DNA of 64,000 bases from Polaribacter gangjinensis (GCF_038024125.1 NZ_CP150662.1:2559501-2623500), one strand, 5' to 3'. Numbered from the stretch's first letter, positions 6,523 to 16,685 are shown. Numbers and translations are program-made. Notes: generated from the letters alone by a model not told the origin.

Positions 6523-7251
6523 ATGAATCTAGCCATTGATGTAGGAAATTCTAGGGTAAAAGCAGCTGTCTTTTTAGATGATAAATTGATAGAACTCTTT
6601 GTATTTCAATCCACTAAAATTATTTCAGAAATTAAAAATATCAAAAATAAGTTTGATATTAGCGATGCAATTATTTCAAATGTTGCTGCAATTTCTGATG
6701 TCAAATTTTTAAAAATTCAACATATTGTTCCCATAACCAAGGTTTCTTCCACAATTCATACTCCATTCTTTAATAAATATAAAACGCCAAATACGCTTGG
6801 TGCAGATAGAATTGCTTTGGTTGCTGCTGCAGTTAAAAATTTTCCACAACAAAATGTTTTAGTTATTGATGCAGGAACTTGCATAACTTTTGATTTTGTT
6901 GATGAAAATGCCAACTATTTTGGAGGCGCTATTTCCCCAGGAATTGAAATGAGATTCAAATCTCTTCATTTTTATACCAGTAAATTACCACTTTTAGAGA
7001 AATCAACACTCGATAATTTTATAGGTCAAAATACTCAAGAGAGCATAAATTCTGGCGTAGTTAATGGAGTTATTCAAGAAATTGATGGGGTAATTGAACA
7101 ATACAAAAGAAAATATCAGCATTTAACAATAGTTTTAACAGGAGGTGACACAAATTTCTTGTCTAAACAATTAAAAAGTAGCATATTTGCCAATCAAAAT
7201 TTCCTCCTAGAAGGATTGAACGAACTATTGATTTTTAACAAAAACAAATGA
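6523..7251 (+). CDS. coaX: Type III pantothenate kinase
   Basis: The product phosphorylates pantothenate to start coenzyme A synthesis (EC 2.7.1.33) and belongs to the acetate-kinase/Hsp70 fold. The phosphate-1 motif is IDVGNSRVK at the N terminus, the substrate motif is TLGADRIALVA, and the phosphate-2 motif is VIDAGTCITFDF. A C-terminal LTGGD motif completes the ATP site. The 242 residues fit CoaX. Its last four bases overlap the start of the outer-membrane protein gene (ATGA), which indicates translational coupling. Type III kinases lack the CoA feedback seen in type I. Confidence 0.93.
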   Translation: MNLAIDVGNSRVKAAVFLDDKLIELFVFQSTKIISEIKNIKNKFDISDAIISNVAAISDVKFLKIQHIVPITKVSSTIHTPFFNKYKTPNTLGADRIALVAAAVKNFPQQNVLVIDAGTCITFDFVDENANYFGGAISPGIEMRFKSLHFYTSKLPLLEKSTLDNFIGQNTQESINSGVVNGVIQEIDGVIEQYKRKYQHLTIVLTGGDTNFLSKQLKSSIFANQNFLLEGLNELLIFNKNK

Positions 7252-8543
7252 TTAGAAATATTCTAATACCTTTTTTCATTTTTATCTCAGCTACCACTCT
7301 TTTGGCACAAAGAACAAACTCCTCACCATATTCTTATTTTGGAATTGGCGATAAGTTTTCTAATGCTACTGTTGAGCAAAGTTCAATGGGTGGAATTGGT
7401 GTTGCTTTTAGCAATTATGGCTTCTTAAATTTTACGAATCCAGCTGCTTATGCAGACATCAGATTTGCAACTTATTCTTTTGGATTATTAAATAACGATC
7501 TTACCGTTAAAAGTGCAACAACCTCTCAGAGTAGTACTTCAACAAGTTTGTCTTATATAGCTTTGGGAATTCCAATTGGTTCAAAAGCAGGTTTCTCTGT
7601 AGGTATGCAACCAGTTTCATCAATAGGATATTCTCTTTCCACATCAATTTTTGATGCAAATGATAGGTTAATGCAATTGAGTATTTTCGAAGGAAATGGT
7701 GGTGTAAATCGTTTGTATGGAAGTTTTGGTATAAAAATCAACAAAAATCTATCTTTAGGAATTGAGGGTGATTTTAATTTTGGAAATATCGAAAACGGAA
7801 TTTCAGATTTAAGAGCTGATGTTTTTCTATCAACAAAATACAATGAAGTAAGTAGAGTTACAGGAGGTTCTTTAAAATTAGGAGTACAATATCATAAAGA
7901 ACTTGAAAACAAATTAGTGATTAGCACAGGTGCTACTGTTAAACTTGCAAATAGTTTGACTGTTACTGGTGATGATTACCTGTATTCTTTAACATTTTCT
8001 CCGACTGGAAATGAAATTCCAAGAGACACAATCTCTTCAAATAAAATTTCGGGAAGTTTTAATTTACCCATAAAAACGAATTTTGGAGTAGGTATTGGAA
8101 AATTTGACAATTGGTACGCAGGTATTGAATATGAAAGTCAAGATGCATTAACCACCAATGGATTACTAACTGGTGGAACAAACAGTGCATACAATTACGG
8201 AAAATCTAGCAGACTTTCTCTTGGTGGATTTTTTATTCCAAAAATAAATTCTATTTCAAGTTACTGGGATAGAGTTACTTATAGAGCTGGATTGCGATAT
8301 GAGAAGACAGGTTTATCTGTTGATGGCTCAGGTTTAAACACGAATTTTACACCTATTGATGATTTTGGCATATCTTTTGGTTTAGGATTACCATTAAAAA
8401 GATTATCAACCATAAACATGGGATTTGAATTTGGTAAAAGAGGCACACTTGAAAATGATTTAATCGAAGAAAATTATTTTAATTTTAGAGTAAGCTTATC
8501 ATTAACAGACATGAACTGGTTCATAAAAAGAAAGATTGATTAA
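7248..8543 (+). CDS. Outer-membrane beta-barrel protein
   Basis: The product is a 431-residue exported protein with a signal peptide (about 20 residues ending TLLAQ). A long series of alternating hydrophobic strands with Gly/Ser/Asn turns follows, such as SSPYSYFGIGD and INMGFEFGKRG, and it ends in a strand typical of Bacteroidetes outer-membrane proteins. The opening is characteristic of flavobacterial barrels that follow coaX. The substrate is unknown; resemblance to FadL-like transporters is only general. It overlaps coaX by four bases and precedes a TPR protein and LptC. Confidence 0.75.
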   Translation: MIRNILIPFFIFISATTLLAQRTNSSPYSYFGIGDKFSNATVEQSSMGGIGVAFSNYGFLNFTNPAAYADIRFATYSFGLLNNDLTVKSATTSQSSTSTSLSYIALGIPIGSKAGFSVGMQPVSSIGYSLSTSIFDANDRLMQLSIFEGNGGVNRLYGSFGIKINKNLSLGIEGDFNFGNIENGISDLRADVFLSTKYNEVSRVTGGSLKLGVQYHKELENKLVISTGATVKLANSLTVTGDDYLYSLTFSPTGNEIPRDTISSNKISGSFNLPIKTNFGVGIGKFDNWYAGIEYESQDALTTNGLLTGGTNSAYNYGKSSRLSLGGFFIPKINSISSYWDRVTYRAGLRYEKTGLSVDGSGLNTNFTPIDDFGISFGLGLPLKRLSTINMGFEFGKRGTLENDLIEENYFNFRVSLSLTDMNWFIKRKID

Positions 8544-8558
8544 CAAACACTAATAAAA

Positions 8559-9902
8559 ATGAAAAATTTTACATTACTTATAGCTGCAACAATGCTTTTT
8601 ACAGTTGTAAAAACGAATGCTCAGGAAGATTTAACCCAAGAATGTACCATTAAATACAATCTATTTAAAGGAGATTTCAATTCGAAAAAATATGATGATG
8701 CTTATGCGAATTGGACATTTCTAATTGATAAATGTCCAGATTTATCTGTAAACATCTATAAATTTGGTTCTACTTTAGCTGAAGACGTTAAAAAAGATCC
8801 TGCATTAGCTAAAAAAGTGTACGAGCAAAGATTACAATATTATCCAAATGATAATCCTGCAAAAGTTCACAGTGATTATGCTGACTATTTGGCAAAAAAT
8901 AATTTATCATCAGATCAAGAGATTTTTGATATTTTACAAAAAGCTTACAAAATCTCTCCAAAAGATATGAGTGTAAAAAATATTTATAAATATTTTCAAG
9001 GAGTTACAGACAAGTTTAAAGATTCTGATCCAAAAAGAGTATTTGATACTTATGATGATGTAATTGAATCGATAGGAGAAAAGTTAGATGACTACACATC
9101 AAAAATTAATGAGCTTACAAAAGATTCAACTAAAGTTTTAGATGAAAGACAAAAAAAATTACTGTATGCTTATCAAGTTAATTCAGGAGCTTTAGGACAA
9201 ATTGAAGGTGGTTTAGATGATATGATTTCAACAATTGCAACTTGCGAAAGATTGATTCCTTTATATACAAGAGATTTTGAAACTTATAAGACAGATGCTA
9301 CATGGTTAAGAAGAGCAGTTTCAAGAATGTTTAATAAAGGTTGTCAAGAAGATCCTTTATTCGAAACATTAGCGAAAGCCTATGCAGAAGCAACTCCAAC
9401 TCCAGATTCATATACATTTTATGCCGGAATTTTAGATAAAAATGGTGATGCTGCTGGTGCAAATGCCATGAGAAAAAAGGCGTTTGATTTAGAAACGGAT
9501 CCTTTGAAAAAAGCAAAATATAAATTGAATGCTGCTGAACAAGCAAAATCTAGAGGTCAACTTGCCAATGCAAGAGCTTTAGCAAGAGAAGCATTAAATT
9601 ACAATCCAAATTACGGAAAAGCATATTTATTAATTGGAAGATTGTATCAATCGAGTGTTAATGAATGTGGAAGTAATGAATTTGAAAAAAGAATGGTGTA
9701 TGCAGCCGCTTTAAGACAAGCTCAAAAAGCAGCAGCTGTAGATCCAAGTATTGGTTCATCTGCAGCAAGATATATTGCAAGTTACAAAGCGAACTTGCCA
9801 GATAAGAAAACAATCTTTACTTATGGTGCAAAAGAAGGCGACTTATACTCAATCAAATGTTGGATTGGGGAAACTGTAACAATTACTTCAAGTGGAAAAT
9901 AA
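8559..9902 (+). CDS. Periplasmic tetratricopeptide-repeat protein
   Basis: The product has 447 residues with a signal peptide (MKNFTLLIAATMLFTVVKTNAQ). The mature part is mostly helical and Lys/Asp/Ala-rich, with degenerate TPR units; the clearest are around residues 300-375 (KYKLNAAEQAKSRGQLANARALAREALNYN has the TPR spacing). It probably acts as a scaffold in the periplasm or at the outer membrane. Its position between an outer-membrane barrel and LptC suggests envelope assembly, but this is inference. The stop codon overlaps the next start by one base (TAATG). Confidence 0.75.
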   Translation: MKNFTLLIAATMLFTVVKTNAQEDLTQECTIKYNLFKGDFNSKKYDDAYANWTFLIDKCPDLSVNIYKFGSTLAEDVKKDPALAKKVYEQRLQYYPNDNPAKVHSDYADYLAKNNLSSDQEIFDILQKAYKISPKDMSVKNIYKYFQGVTDKFKDSDPKRVFDTYDDVIESIGEKLDDYTSKINELTKDSTKVLDERQKKLLYAYQVNSGALGQIEGGLDDMISTIATCERLIPLYTRDFETYKTDATWLRRAVSRMFNKGCQEDPLFETLAKAYAEATPTPDSYTFYAGILDKNGDAAGANAMRKKAFDLETDPLKKAKYKLNAAEQAKSRGQLANARALAREALNYNPNYGKAYLLIGRLYQSSVNECGSNEFEKRMVYAAALRQAQKAAAVDPSIGSSAARYIASYKANLPDKKTIFTYGAKEGDLYSIKCWIGETVTITSSGK

Positions 9903-10468
9903 TGAACCGTTTGAAAGACTTTTTAAAAAAAAGCATTGCTGTAACTTTTTGTTCAGTAATGCTTTTTTCTTGTAATAACAATACTCAAAAAGTTAGAGAT
10001 TTTTTGGCAGATAAAAATTTACCTGTCGGAATTGCTAGATATGCTAACCATATTTACAAAGATTCAGGAAGAATCACATCTAAATTAAGTACGCCAAAGA
10101 TGCTTGATTTTAGCAATCGAAATGAACATCCATATAATGAGTTTCCTGATGGCATAAAAATCATTAACTTTGAAAAAAATACAATCGATTCTGTAACGAT
10201 TATTGGAAATTATGCAATTACATACGCCAAAACATCAATTTCAGAAATTCGAGGAAAAGTGTTAGTTGTCAACCATACAGATAAATCAATCTTAAAAACA
10301 GAGCAGCTTTTTTGGGATGAGAAAACCAAGTATTTTGTATCAGAAAAAGCATTCATGTTGATAAAGGAAAATGATACTATTTATGGAATTGGTTTTGAAT
10401 CAAAAGACGATTTAAGCGAACATTTGGCAAAAAAAACAACAGGAAGATTAGAATCAACAGAAGAATAA
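9902..10468 (+). CDS. lptC: LPS export protein LptC (lipoprotein type)
   Basis: The product is 188 residues with a lipoprotein signal (SVMLFSCNNN, lipobox Cys near residue 26). It then has the beta-jellyroll strands typical of LptC/OstA domains, such as GKVLVVNHTDKSILKTEQLFWDE and the YGIGFESKDDL end motif. LptC accepts lipopolysaccharide from the LptBFG ATPase and passes it to LptA. The ATG at 9902 overlaps the TAA of the preceding gene; the upstream open frame inside that gene is not used because it lacks the signal. Flavobacterial LptC proteins are often lipoproteins rather than membrane-anchored as in E. coli. Confidence 0.85.
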   Translation: MNRLKDFLKKSIAVTFCSVMLFSCNNNTQKVRDFLADKNLPVGIARYANHIYKDSGRITSKLSTPKMLDFSNRNEHPYNEFPDGIKIINFEKNTIDSVTIIGNYAITYAKTSISEIRGKVLVVNHTDKSILKTEQLFWDEKTKYFVSEKAFMLIKENDTIYGIGFESKDDLSEHLAKKTTGRLESTEE

Positions 10469-10471
10469 ATT

Positions 10472-10672
10472 ATGAACAAACTCTGGAAAATTATTCAATT
10501 TGGATATATCATTGCAGCAATCATTTTAGTTATTGAGAGTATCATATCATGGAATTCAGATAGGTCAAAAGCATATTTTTATATCGTTTTTGCAATTTTA
10601 TTTGTCATCCTATTCTATTTCAAAAGTCACTTTAGAAAGAAAATTGAGGCTCGAAATCAACAAAATAAGTAG
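10472..10672 (+). CDS. Small two-helix membrane protein
   Basis: The product is 66 residues with two hydrophobic helices (IIQFGYIIAAIILVI and YFYIVFAILFVILFYF) and a basic C-terminal tail (RKKIEARNQQNK). It starts three bases after lptC and ends 13 bases before the CNNM gene, so it belongs to the operon. I do not recognise a named family. The role is unknown, perhaps accessory to an envelope neighbour. Confidence 0.7.
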   Translation: MNKLWKIIQFGYIIAAIILVIESIISWNSDRSKAYFYIVFAILFVILFYFKSHFRKKIEARNQQNK

Positions 10673-10685
10673 TATTTTGTTACTT

Positions 10686-11948
10686 ATGGAAGTTGAAATT
10701 ATCATTATTCTTGCTTCAATTTTATTGTCAGCCTTTTTTTCAGGAATGGAAATTGCCTTTGTTTCTGCAAACAAATTGCACATTGAGCTCGAAAAAAAGA
10801 GAGAAGGGTTTATTCCTAAAATTTTAAAAAAAATCACCCATAAATCATCTAAATTTATTACTACAATGTTGGTTGGCAACAACATTTCATTAGTAATTTA
10901 CAGTTATTATATGGGTAGAGTATTAGTGCAGTTACTACCCTTACAGCAGTATAATGAATTTACAAATTTGTTAATTCAAACGGTTATTTCTACGATAATA
11001 ATTTTGATTACAGCTGAGTTTTTACCCAAAGCAATTTTTAGAATTTATGCTAATGACGTTCTTAAAATATTTGCAATTCCAGCTTTTTTCTTCTATTATT
11101 TATTTCATTTTTTCTCCTCATTTATCACCGCAATTTCTGATTTTTTTCTAAGGATTATTTTTAAAGTAAAGGCAGATGAACAACAAACAGAATTTAGCAA
11201 AGAAGAATTAGGAAACTATATCAACGAACAACTAGAAACCGGAAATGACGATGATATTATGGATTCTGAAATTCAAATTTTTCAGAATGCGTTGATTTTT
11301 CAGAATGTAAAAGCTCGAGAAGTGATGGTTCCAAGAACCGAAATTGTTGCTTTAGAAATGCATGATAAAGTAGCAAATTTAAAAAATTTATTTATAGAAA
11401 CAGGATTGTCTAAAATTCTAATTTACCAAAATTCTATGGATGATATTGTGGGTTATGTAAATGCATTTGAGTTGTTTAAAAAACCAAAAACCATCAAATC
11501 TGTCATTTTACCTTTAGAAATTGTCCCAGAATCTATGATGATTAATGATATCTTGAACACCCTAATTAAAAAAAGAAAAAGTGTTGCTGTTGTTGTTGAT
11601 GAATATGGTGGAACTTCAGGAATGATTACAGTTGAAGATATAGTAGAGGAGCTTTTTGGTGAAATTGAAGATGAACATGATGTTCAAGAATACATAGAAG
11701 AAAAAATTAGCGATACCGAATTTAAATTCTCTGCACGAATTGAAGTAGATTATTTGAATGAAGAATATGATTTAGAAATTCCAAAATCTGAAGCTTATGA
11801 GACACTTGGTGGTTTTATCATAGAACATACAGAAAACATACCTAGTGAAAATGATAAAATTTTAATCAAAGGTTTTGAAATCACTGTGCTTAAAATGAGA
11901 GGCGCAAAAATTGAAGAAGTATATCTTAGAATTTTAGAAATTGACTAA
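10686..11948 (+). CDS. CNNM/CBS-domain hemolysin-family protein (CorC-like transporter)
   Basis: The product has 420 residues: an N-terminal CNNM membrane domain of about 150 residues with three or four helices, two CBS domains (VMVPRTEIVALE near residue 214, and VAVVVDEYGGTSGMITVEDIVEELFG), and a C-terminal CorC_HlyC domain (YETLGGFIIEHTENIP). This family takes part in Mg2+ or Co2+ efflux and binds ATP-Mg in the CBS pair; the name hemolysin is historical. The ATG at 10686 is chosen because it opens directly with the first membrane helix; the longer open frame overlaps the preceding gene. Confidence 0.88.
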   Translation: MEVEIIIILASILLSAFFSGMEIAFVSANKLHIELEKKREGFIPKILKKITHKSSKFITTMLVGNNISLVIYSYYMGRVLVQLLPLQQYNEFTNLLIQTVISTIIILITAEFLPKAIFRIYANDVLKIFAIPAFFFYYLFHFFSSFITAISDFFLRIIFKVKADEQQTEFSKEELGNYINEQLETGNDDDIMDSEIQIFQNALIFQNVKAREVMVPRTEIVALEMHDKVANLKNLFIETGLSKILIYQNSMDDIVGYVNAFELFKKPKTIKSVILPLEIVPESMMINDILNTLIKKRKSVAVVVDEYGGTSGMITVEDIVEELFGEIEDEHDVQEYIEEKISDTEFKFSARIEVDYLNEEYDLEIPKSEAYETLGGFIIEHTENIPSENDKILIKGFEITVLKMRGAKIEEVYLRILEID

Positions 11949-12064
11949 AAACCTTCAAAACTCTCTAAAATTAGCAATTAATTACCCTATTTTATATCAA
12001 AAATCGGTTGCAATATTCAACTCAAAAATCGTATATTCGCCAACTGAAATTAAATCAATGACGC

Positions 12065-14155
12065 ATGGCAGTTTTATCAAAAATTAGAGAACGTTCAATG
12101 TTCTTAATCATTATTATTGGATTAGCACTTTTTGCATTTGTATTGGATCCATCAACTTTAGGAGATTTTTTCAATTCAAGTAAAATGAATGAAGTTGGTG
12201 AAGTAAATGGAGAATCTATCACAACTCAAGAGTTTATTCAAGAAGTTGAAAAATACAAGCAACAAGTTGGCGCAAATGTTCCTGAAATGCAGGCAGTTAA
12301 TGCTGTTTGGGAAAACATCATCAGAAAAAAAATCTATCAAAATCAACTTGCTGAAGCAGGAATCACAATTGGTGAAGCTGATGTTTGGAACGAGTTAGTA
12401 AGTGCACCTTTTGTACAAAACAATCCAGATTATCAAAATGAAGCTGGCTTATTTGATGAGCAAAAATTCAAACAATTTTTAGCAGACACAAAAGAAAACA
12501 ACAAAGATTTATGGGCGCAATGGTCTGCTTACATGAATCAAGTAAAAGAAAATTTATCTACCACAACTTACAATAATTTAATTACAGCTGGTTTAAGAGC
12601 TTCTTTAAAAGAAGGAGAAAACGAATACATGTATGAGAATAAAAAGTTATCAGCTGAGTATGTTTATGTGCCATTTACATCAATTTCAGATAGTTTAGTG
12701 AAAATTAAAAAATCTGAAGTTGAGGCCTACATTAAAGATCATGAAGCTGATTTTAAAGTAGATGCTTCTGTAGATATCTCTTATGTAACATTTGATATTA
12801 CTCCAACTGCTGCAGATGAAAATGCATTAAAAGCAGATGTTGCTTCTTTAATTGAAGATTTTAAATTAGCTACAAATGATGCAATTTTCTTATCTGAAAA
12901 TGAATCAGATACAAGTTTAAATGATGTTTTTCAATTTAAAAATCAAGTAAATGCTCAAGTTTCTGAAAGTATTTTTTCAGGAGCTAAAGGTGATGTTTTT
13001 GGACCTTATAATGACAATGGATATTTAAAAATTTCTAAAATTACTGAAATTGCTCAAATGCCAGATTCTGTAAAAGCAAGTCATATTTTAATTCCATTTT
13101 TAGGTTCACAAAGAGCATCTGCGGATGTTACAAGAACTGAAGAAGATGCTAAGAAGTTTGCTGATAGTCTTTTAACAGTAATTAAATCTAAAAAAGCTAC
13201 TTTTGAAACTTTAGCAAAAGAACATTCATCAGACAAATCAAATGCTGATAAAGGTGGAGATTTAGATTGGTTTAATTACAATACAATGACTCCTGAGTTT
13301 AGAGATTATACATTTAAAGGAAAAACAGGAGATTTAGGTGTTGTTAAAACTCCATTTGGATTTCATATCATTAAAATTGATCAACAAAAGAACAATCAAA
13401 ATGTTGTAAAACTGGCAACTTTAAGTAGAAAAATTGTTCCTTCTGAAGCTACAGAAAATGAAGTTTTTAGAAATGCAGAAGAATTTTCGTTAGCTTTATC
13501 AAATAACAAAAAGTTTGATGATGTTGCAAAACAAAAAAATTATACCGCAAAACCAGCTGTAGGTATTAAAGCATTAGACGAAAACGTTCCTGGTTTGGGA
13601 ATGCAAAGACAAATTGTAAGTTGGGCTTTCAATAAAGATACTAAGGTTGGAGATTTTAAACGTTTTGATTTAGAAGTAAAACACGTTGTTGTTACATTAA
13701 CAGCTACTCAAGAAAAAGGGTTGATGTCTGCTGACAAAGCAATCAATACTGTGAGACCAATTTTGGTAAATGAGAAAAAAGCTGCAATGCTAGCTGATAA
13801 ATTGCAAGGTTCAAATCTGCAAGATATTGCTAAAAAGAACAATACAAATGTGCGTTCAGCTGAGGGAGTTACCTTAAAAAGCCCTACACTTTCTGGAGTT
13901 GGAGTTGAGCCTAAAATTGTAGGAGCAATGTACAATGCGAAAGAAAATAAAATTTACAATTCAGTGGTAGGTGATAGAGGAGTTTATACTTTTAAAGTAA
14001 CCAAAAAGGAGAATCCTGTAGCTTTGCCAAATTACGAAATTAATAGAAGTAGAATAGCCGATACTAGAAAAAATTCAACCTATAAAATGTATGAAGCTAT
14101 CAAAAAAGCTTCAAATATTGAAGATAATAGAGCAGCTATTTACTCAGGGAACTAA
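12065..14155 (+). CDS. Membrane-anchored peptidyl-prolyl isomerase, PpiD/SurA family
   Basis: The product has 696 residues: a short cytoplasmic N terminus, a single membrane helix (about residues 12-30), a SurA-like N-terminal chaperone domain (EVNGESITTQEF), and a parvulin domain at about residues 333-440. The parvulin domain starts KASHILIPF and ends TPFGFHIIKID, the canonical PPIC signatures. The C-terminal half is an extended chaperone region. PpiD-type proteins assist folding of exported and outer-membrane proteins at the inner-membrane surface. It follows the LptC/CNNM operon after 116 bases. The start ATGGCAG is the only plausible one. Confidence 0.9.
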   Translation: MAVLSKIRERSMFLIIIIGLALFAFVLDPSTLGDFFNSSKMNEVGEVNGESITTQEFIQEVEKYKQQVGANVPEMQAVNAVWENIIRKKIYQNQLAEAGITIGEADVWNELVSAPFVQNNPDYQNEAGLFDEQKFKQFLADTKENNKDLWAQWSAYMNQVKENLSTTTYNNLITAGLRASLKEGENEYMYENKKLSAEYVYVPFTSISDSLVKIKKSEVEAYIKDHEADFKVDASVDISYVTFDITPTAADENALKADVASLIEDFKLATNDAIFLSENESDTSLNDVFQFKNQVNAQVSESIFSGAKGDVFGPYNDNGYLKISKITEIAQMPDSVKASHILIPFLGSQRASADVTRTEEDAKKFADSLLTVIKSKKATFETLAKEHSSDKSNADKGGDLDWFNYNTMTPEFRDYTFKGKTGDLGVVKTPFGFHIIKIDQQKNNQNVVKLATLSRKIVPSEATENEVFRNAEEFSLALSNNKKFDDVAKQKNYTAKPAVGIKALDENVPGLGMQRQIVSWAFNKDTKVGDFKRFDLEVKHVVVTLTATQEKGLMSADKAINTVRPILVNEKKAAMLADKLQGSNLQDIAKKNNTNVRSAEGVTLKSPTLSGVGVEPKIVGAMYNAKENKIYNSVVGDRGVYTFKVTKKENPVALPNYEINRSRIADTRKNSTYKMYEAIKKASNIEDNRAAIYSGN

Positions 14156-14172
14156 GTAAAAACATATCCCAA

Positions 14173-14211
14173 AAAAAAATCCGTTCAAATTCAATTTGAA
14201 CGGATTTTTTT
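14173..14211. terminator. Bidirectional terminator between ppiD-like gene and rho
   Basis: The hairpin AAATCCGTTCAAATT, C, AATTTGAACGGATTT has an A run before it and a T run after it, so it can end transcription from both convergent genes. Confidence 0.9.
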
Positions 14212-14228
14212 GTTTTGAACAGTTTGTT

Positions 14229-16004
14229 TTAACCATTCATAGAAATTAAAAACTCTTCGTTATTTCTAGATAATTTAATTCTGTCGTTGATAAATTCCAT
14301 GGCTTCAATAGGATTCATATCAGATAGATACTTACGTAAAACCCACATTCTCTGTAGTGTTTTATCATCTAATAATAAATCATCACGTCGTGTAGAAGAC
14401 TTGATCAAATCAATAGCTGGATAAATTCTTCTATTCGAAATATTTCTATCCAATTGCAACTCCATATTTCCAGTTCCTTTAAATTCCTCGAAAATTACTT
14501 CGTCCATTTTTGAACCAGTTTCGGTAAGTGCAGTTGCAATGATGGTTAATGATCCACCACCTTCTATATTTCTAGCAGCTCCAAAAAAGCGTTTTGGTTT
14601 GTGCAACGCATTTGCATCAATACCACCAGAAAGTATTTTTCCTGATGCAGGTGCAACTGTATTATAAGCTCTTGCCAAACGTGTAATTGAATCTAGTAAA
14701 ATCACAACATCATGACCACATTCTACCAATCTTTTTGCTTTTTCTAAAACAATATTTGCAACACGTACATGTTTTTCAGCTGGCTCATCAAAGGTTGATG
14801 CTACTACTTCACCACGAACACTACGTTGCATATCTGTCACCTCTTCAGGTCGTTCGTCAATCAATAAAACAATTTGATATACTTCAGGATGATTGGATGC
14901 AATGGCATTTGCAACATCTTTCAATAACATAGTTTTACCGGTTTTTGGTTGCGCTACTATCATACCACGTTGACCTTTTCCAATAGGTGAAAACAAATCA
15001 ATAATTCTTGTTGATAGTGAACTTCCTTTTTGTGCTAAATTGAATTTTTCTTGAGGAAATAAAGGTGTTAAATGCTCAAAAGAAACTCGATCTCTAACGA
15101 TATTCGGATTTAATCCATTGATTTTAGAAACTCTAATTAAAGGGAAATATTTTTCACCTTCTTTTGGAGGCCTTACAATTCCTTTTACAGTATCACCTGT
15201 TTTTAATCCAAATAATTTAATTTGAGATTGCGAAACATAAATATCATCAGGAGATGATAAATAGTTGTAATCAGATGAACGTAAAAAACCATAACCATCA
15301 GGCATCATTTCTAAAACACCTTCACTTTCTATAATTCCATCAAATTCAAAATCTGGATCTCTGTATCTATTTCCATTTTTTTGACCTTTTTGGGCATTAT
15401 TTTTTTGGTTATTTGGATTGTTTTCTTTGGCTTTATTTTTATGATTTGGGTTATTCCCATTCTGTTGGTTTGGGTTTTGCTGATTTCCATTTTGTTGGTT
15501 GGAATTCTGTTGAGCAACATTTTGCTGATTTCCATTCTGTTGGTTTGGATTTTGTTGCACAGCATTTTGTTGATTCCCGTTTTTTTGATTTGGATTTTGT
15601 TGATTTCCGCCTTTTTGATGTTTTTTAGGTTGATTAGTAAGAGGCTTTTTATCAACATTATTTTCGGAAGTTAATTCTTTTTCTGGAGCTTTTTTAGCAA
15701 CTTCTAAATCATTTTTTGTTACTTCTTTAACAACATCAACCTTTGAATCTTCGGTCACTAAAGTATCTTTAACAACCTCTTTTTCTGTAGATTTTACAAG
15801 TCTTTTACGCTTTGTTTTATCTGCTTTTGGTGATTCTTTGGTAGGTTCTTTGGTAGGTGTAGTTGGATTTGCAGCTTGAATATCTAAAATTTGATATACC
15901 AAATCTAATTTTTTTAATTGGCTAATTTTTGGAATGCCAATAGCTTTAGCAATCACTTGCAAGTCAGCAAGCGTTTTTTCTTTTAGTTCAGAAATTTCGA
16001 ACAT
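14229..16004 (-). CDS. rho: Transcription termination factor Rho with Asn/Gln-rich insert
   Basis: Rho is the hexameric RNA helicase that ends transcription. The 591 residues compare with about 420 in E. coli. Order: Rho_N domain (about 1-45), a charged Lys/Glu linker (46-128), an Asn/Gln-rich low-complexity segment (about 129-212, units such as [11 protein letters not shown]), the RNA-binding cold-shock fold (about 222-300, [14 protein letters not shown]), then the ATPase with P-loop QPKTGKT at 352-358, Walker [17 protein letters not shown], and the R loop near the end. The insert is encoded by an imperfect tandem DNA repeat at about 15450-15615. The leader is about 100 bases and could allow autogenous control. 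Confidence 0.95.
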   Translation of the reverse strand: MFEISELKEKTLADLQVIAKAIGIPKISQLKKLDLVYQILDIQAANPTTPTKEPTKESPKADKTKRKRLVKSTEKEVVKDTLVTEDSKVDVVKEVTKNDLEVAKKAPEKELTSENNVDKKPLTNQPKKHQKGGNQQNPNQKNGNQQNAVQQNPNQQNGNQQNVAQQNSNQQNGNQQNPNQQNGNNPNHKNKAKENNPNNQKNNAQKGQKNGNRYRDPDFEFDGIIESEGVLEMMPDGYGFLRSSDYNYLSSPDDIYVSQSQIKLFGLKTGDTVKGIVRPPKEGEKYFPLIRVSKINGLNPNIVRDRVSFEHLTPLFPQEKFNLAQKGSSLSTRIIDLFSPIGKGQRGMIVAQPKTGKTMLLKDVANAIASNHPEVYQIVLLIDERPEEVTDMQRSVRGEVVASTFDEPAEKHVRVANIVLEKAKRLVECGHDVVILLDSITRLARAYNTVAPASGKILSGGIDANALHKPKRFFGAARNIEGGGSLTIIATALTETGSKMDEVIFEEFKGTGNMELQLDRNISNRRIYPAIDLIKSSTRRDDLLLDDKTLQRMWVLRKYLSDMNPIEAMEFINDRIKLSRNNEEFLISMNG

Positions 16005-16117
16005 GTATGTGGTTTATTAAGTTTAATTCTTAAGATAATAAGGTAATTATAAATTGTTTAAGGCTTTTGTTACTGTATATAGTGCTATACAATAGTTTTG
16101 TGCGGTTTTTAACATTG

Positions 16118-16125
16118 CAAATATA
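16118..16125 (-). promoter_or_regulatory. -7 promoter element of rho
   Basis: The minus strand reads TATATTTG. It predicts a 5' leader of about 105 bases before the rho ATG at 16004, longer than for most genes here. Confidence 0.6.
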
Positions 16126-16171
16126 ACTAATTTTTTTAAATTCCAAATTTTACTGATTAAAAAAGAAATGC

Positions 16172-16179
16172 TATTTTTG
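16172..16179 (+). promoter_or_regulatory. -7 promoter element of DUF4293 gene
   Basis: TATTTTTG matches TAnnTTTG, 17 bases before the ATG at 16197. It is divergent from the rho promoter. Confidence 0.65.
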
Positions 16180-16196
16180 CTCGTCTTATAAAAACA

Positions 16197-16628
16197 ATGA
16201 TACAAAGAATTCAAACTGTTTATTTACTACTTTCCACAATAGTTTCTGGAGGATTAATTTTTATTTTTAATCTATGGGAAGTTGCTGAAAAGAAAATATT
16301 TATTGTAGATTTGTTTTCACAGGAATCCATTTTGTATAAGATGATTCCAACTGCGTTCTTTGTATCTTCGATTTTGGCATTTGTAACTATCTTTCTGTTC
16401 AAAAACAGGCAGTTGCAATTTGTATTAGGACGCGTCAATATTTTGATAAACCTTTTTTTATTAGGATTATTGATTTATCTGTCACTAACAGTATCTGGAG
16501 AAACTGCTGTTTCGGAGAAAGGTATTGGGATGTTCTTACCAATTTTAGCCATTTTGCTTCTTGTTTTTGCAAATAAAGCGATTAAAAAGGATGAAGATCT
16601 CGTAAAATCTGTTGATAGATTGCGATAA
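16197..16628 (+). CDS. DUF4293 family membrane protein
   Basis: The product has 143 residues with four predicted membrane helices (for example TVYLLLSTIVSGGLIFIF at the N terminus and FLPILAILLLVFANKAI at the C terminus) and a basic C-terminal tail (KKDEDLVKSVDRLR). The MIQRIQTVYLLL opening is typical of DUF4293, a Bacteroidetes family usually located beside rho. Its function is unknown. The gene is divergent from rho and ends in a strong terminator. Confidence 0.85.
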   Translation: MIQRIQTVYLLLSTIVSGGLIFIFNLWEVAEKKIFIVDLFSQESILYKMIPTAFFVSSILAFVTIFLFKNRQLQFVLGRVNILINLFLLGLLIYLSLTVSGETAVSEKGIGMFLPILAILLLVFANKAIKKDEDLVKSVDRLR

Positions 16629-16656
16629 ACTAACAAATAGTATATTTAGTGCGACT

Positions 16657-16685
16657 AAAACCGAGAAGTATTTCTCGGTTTTTTT
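16657..16685 (+). terminator. Terminator after DUF4293 gene
   Basis: The stem AAACCGAGAA/TTCTCGGTTT with loop GTAT is followed by a T run, 30 bases after the stop. Confidence 0.88.

Noticed and set aside
15329..15674. Open frames antisense or out of frame to rho with Ile/Leu/Lys-rich repeats
   Set aside because: They mirror the Asn/Gln-coding repeat of rho and have no start signals or conserved motifs.
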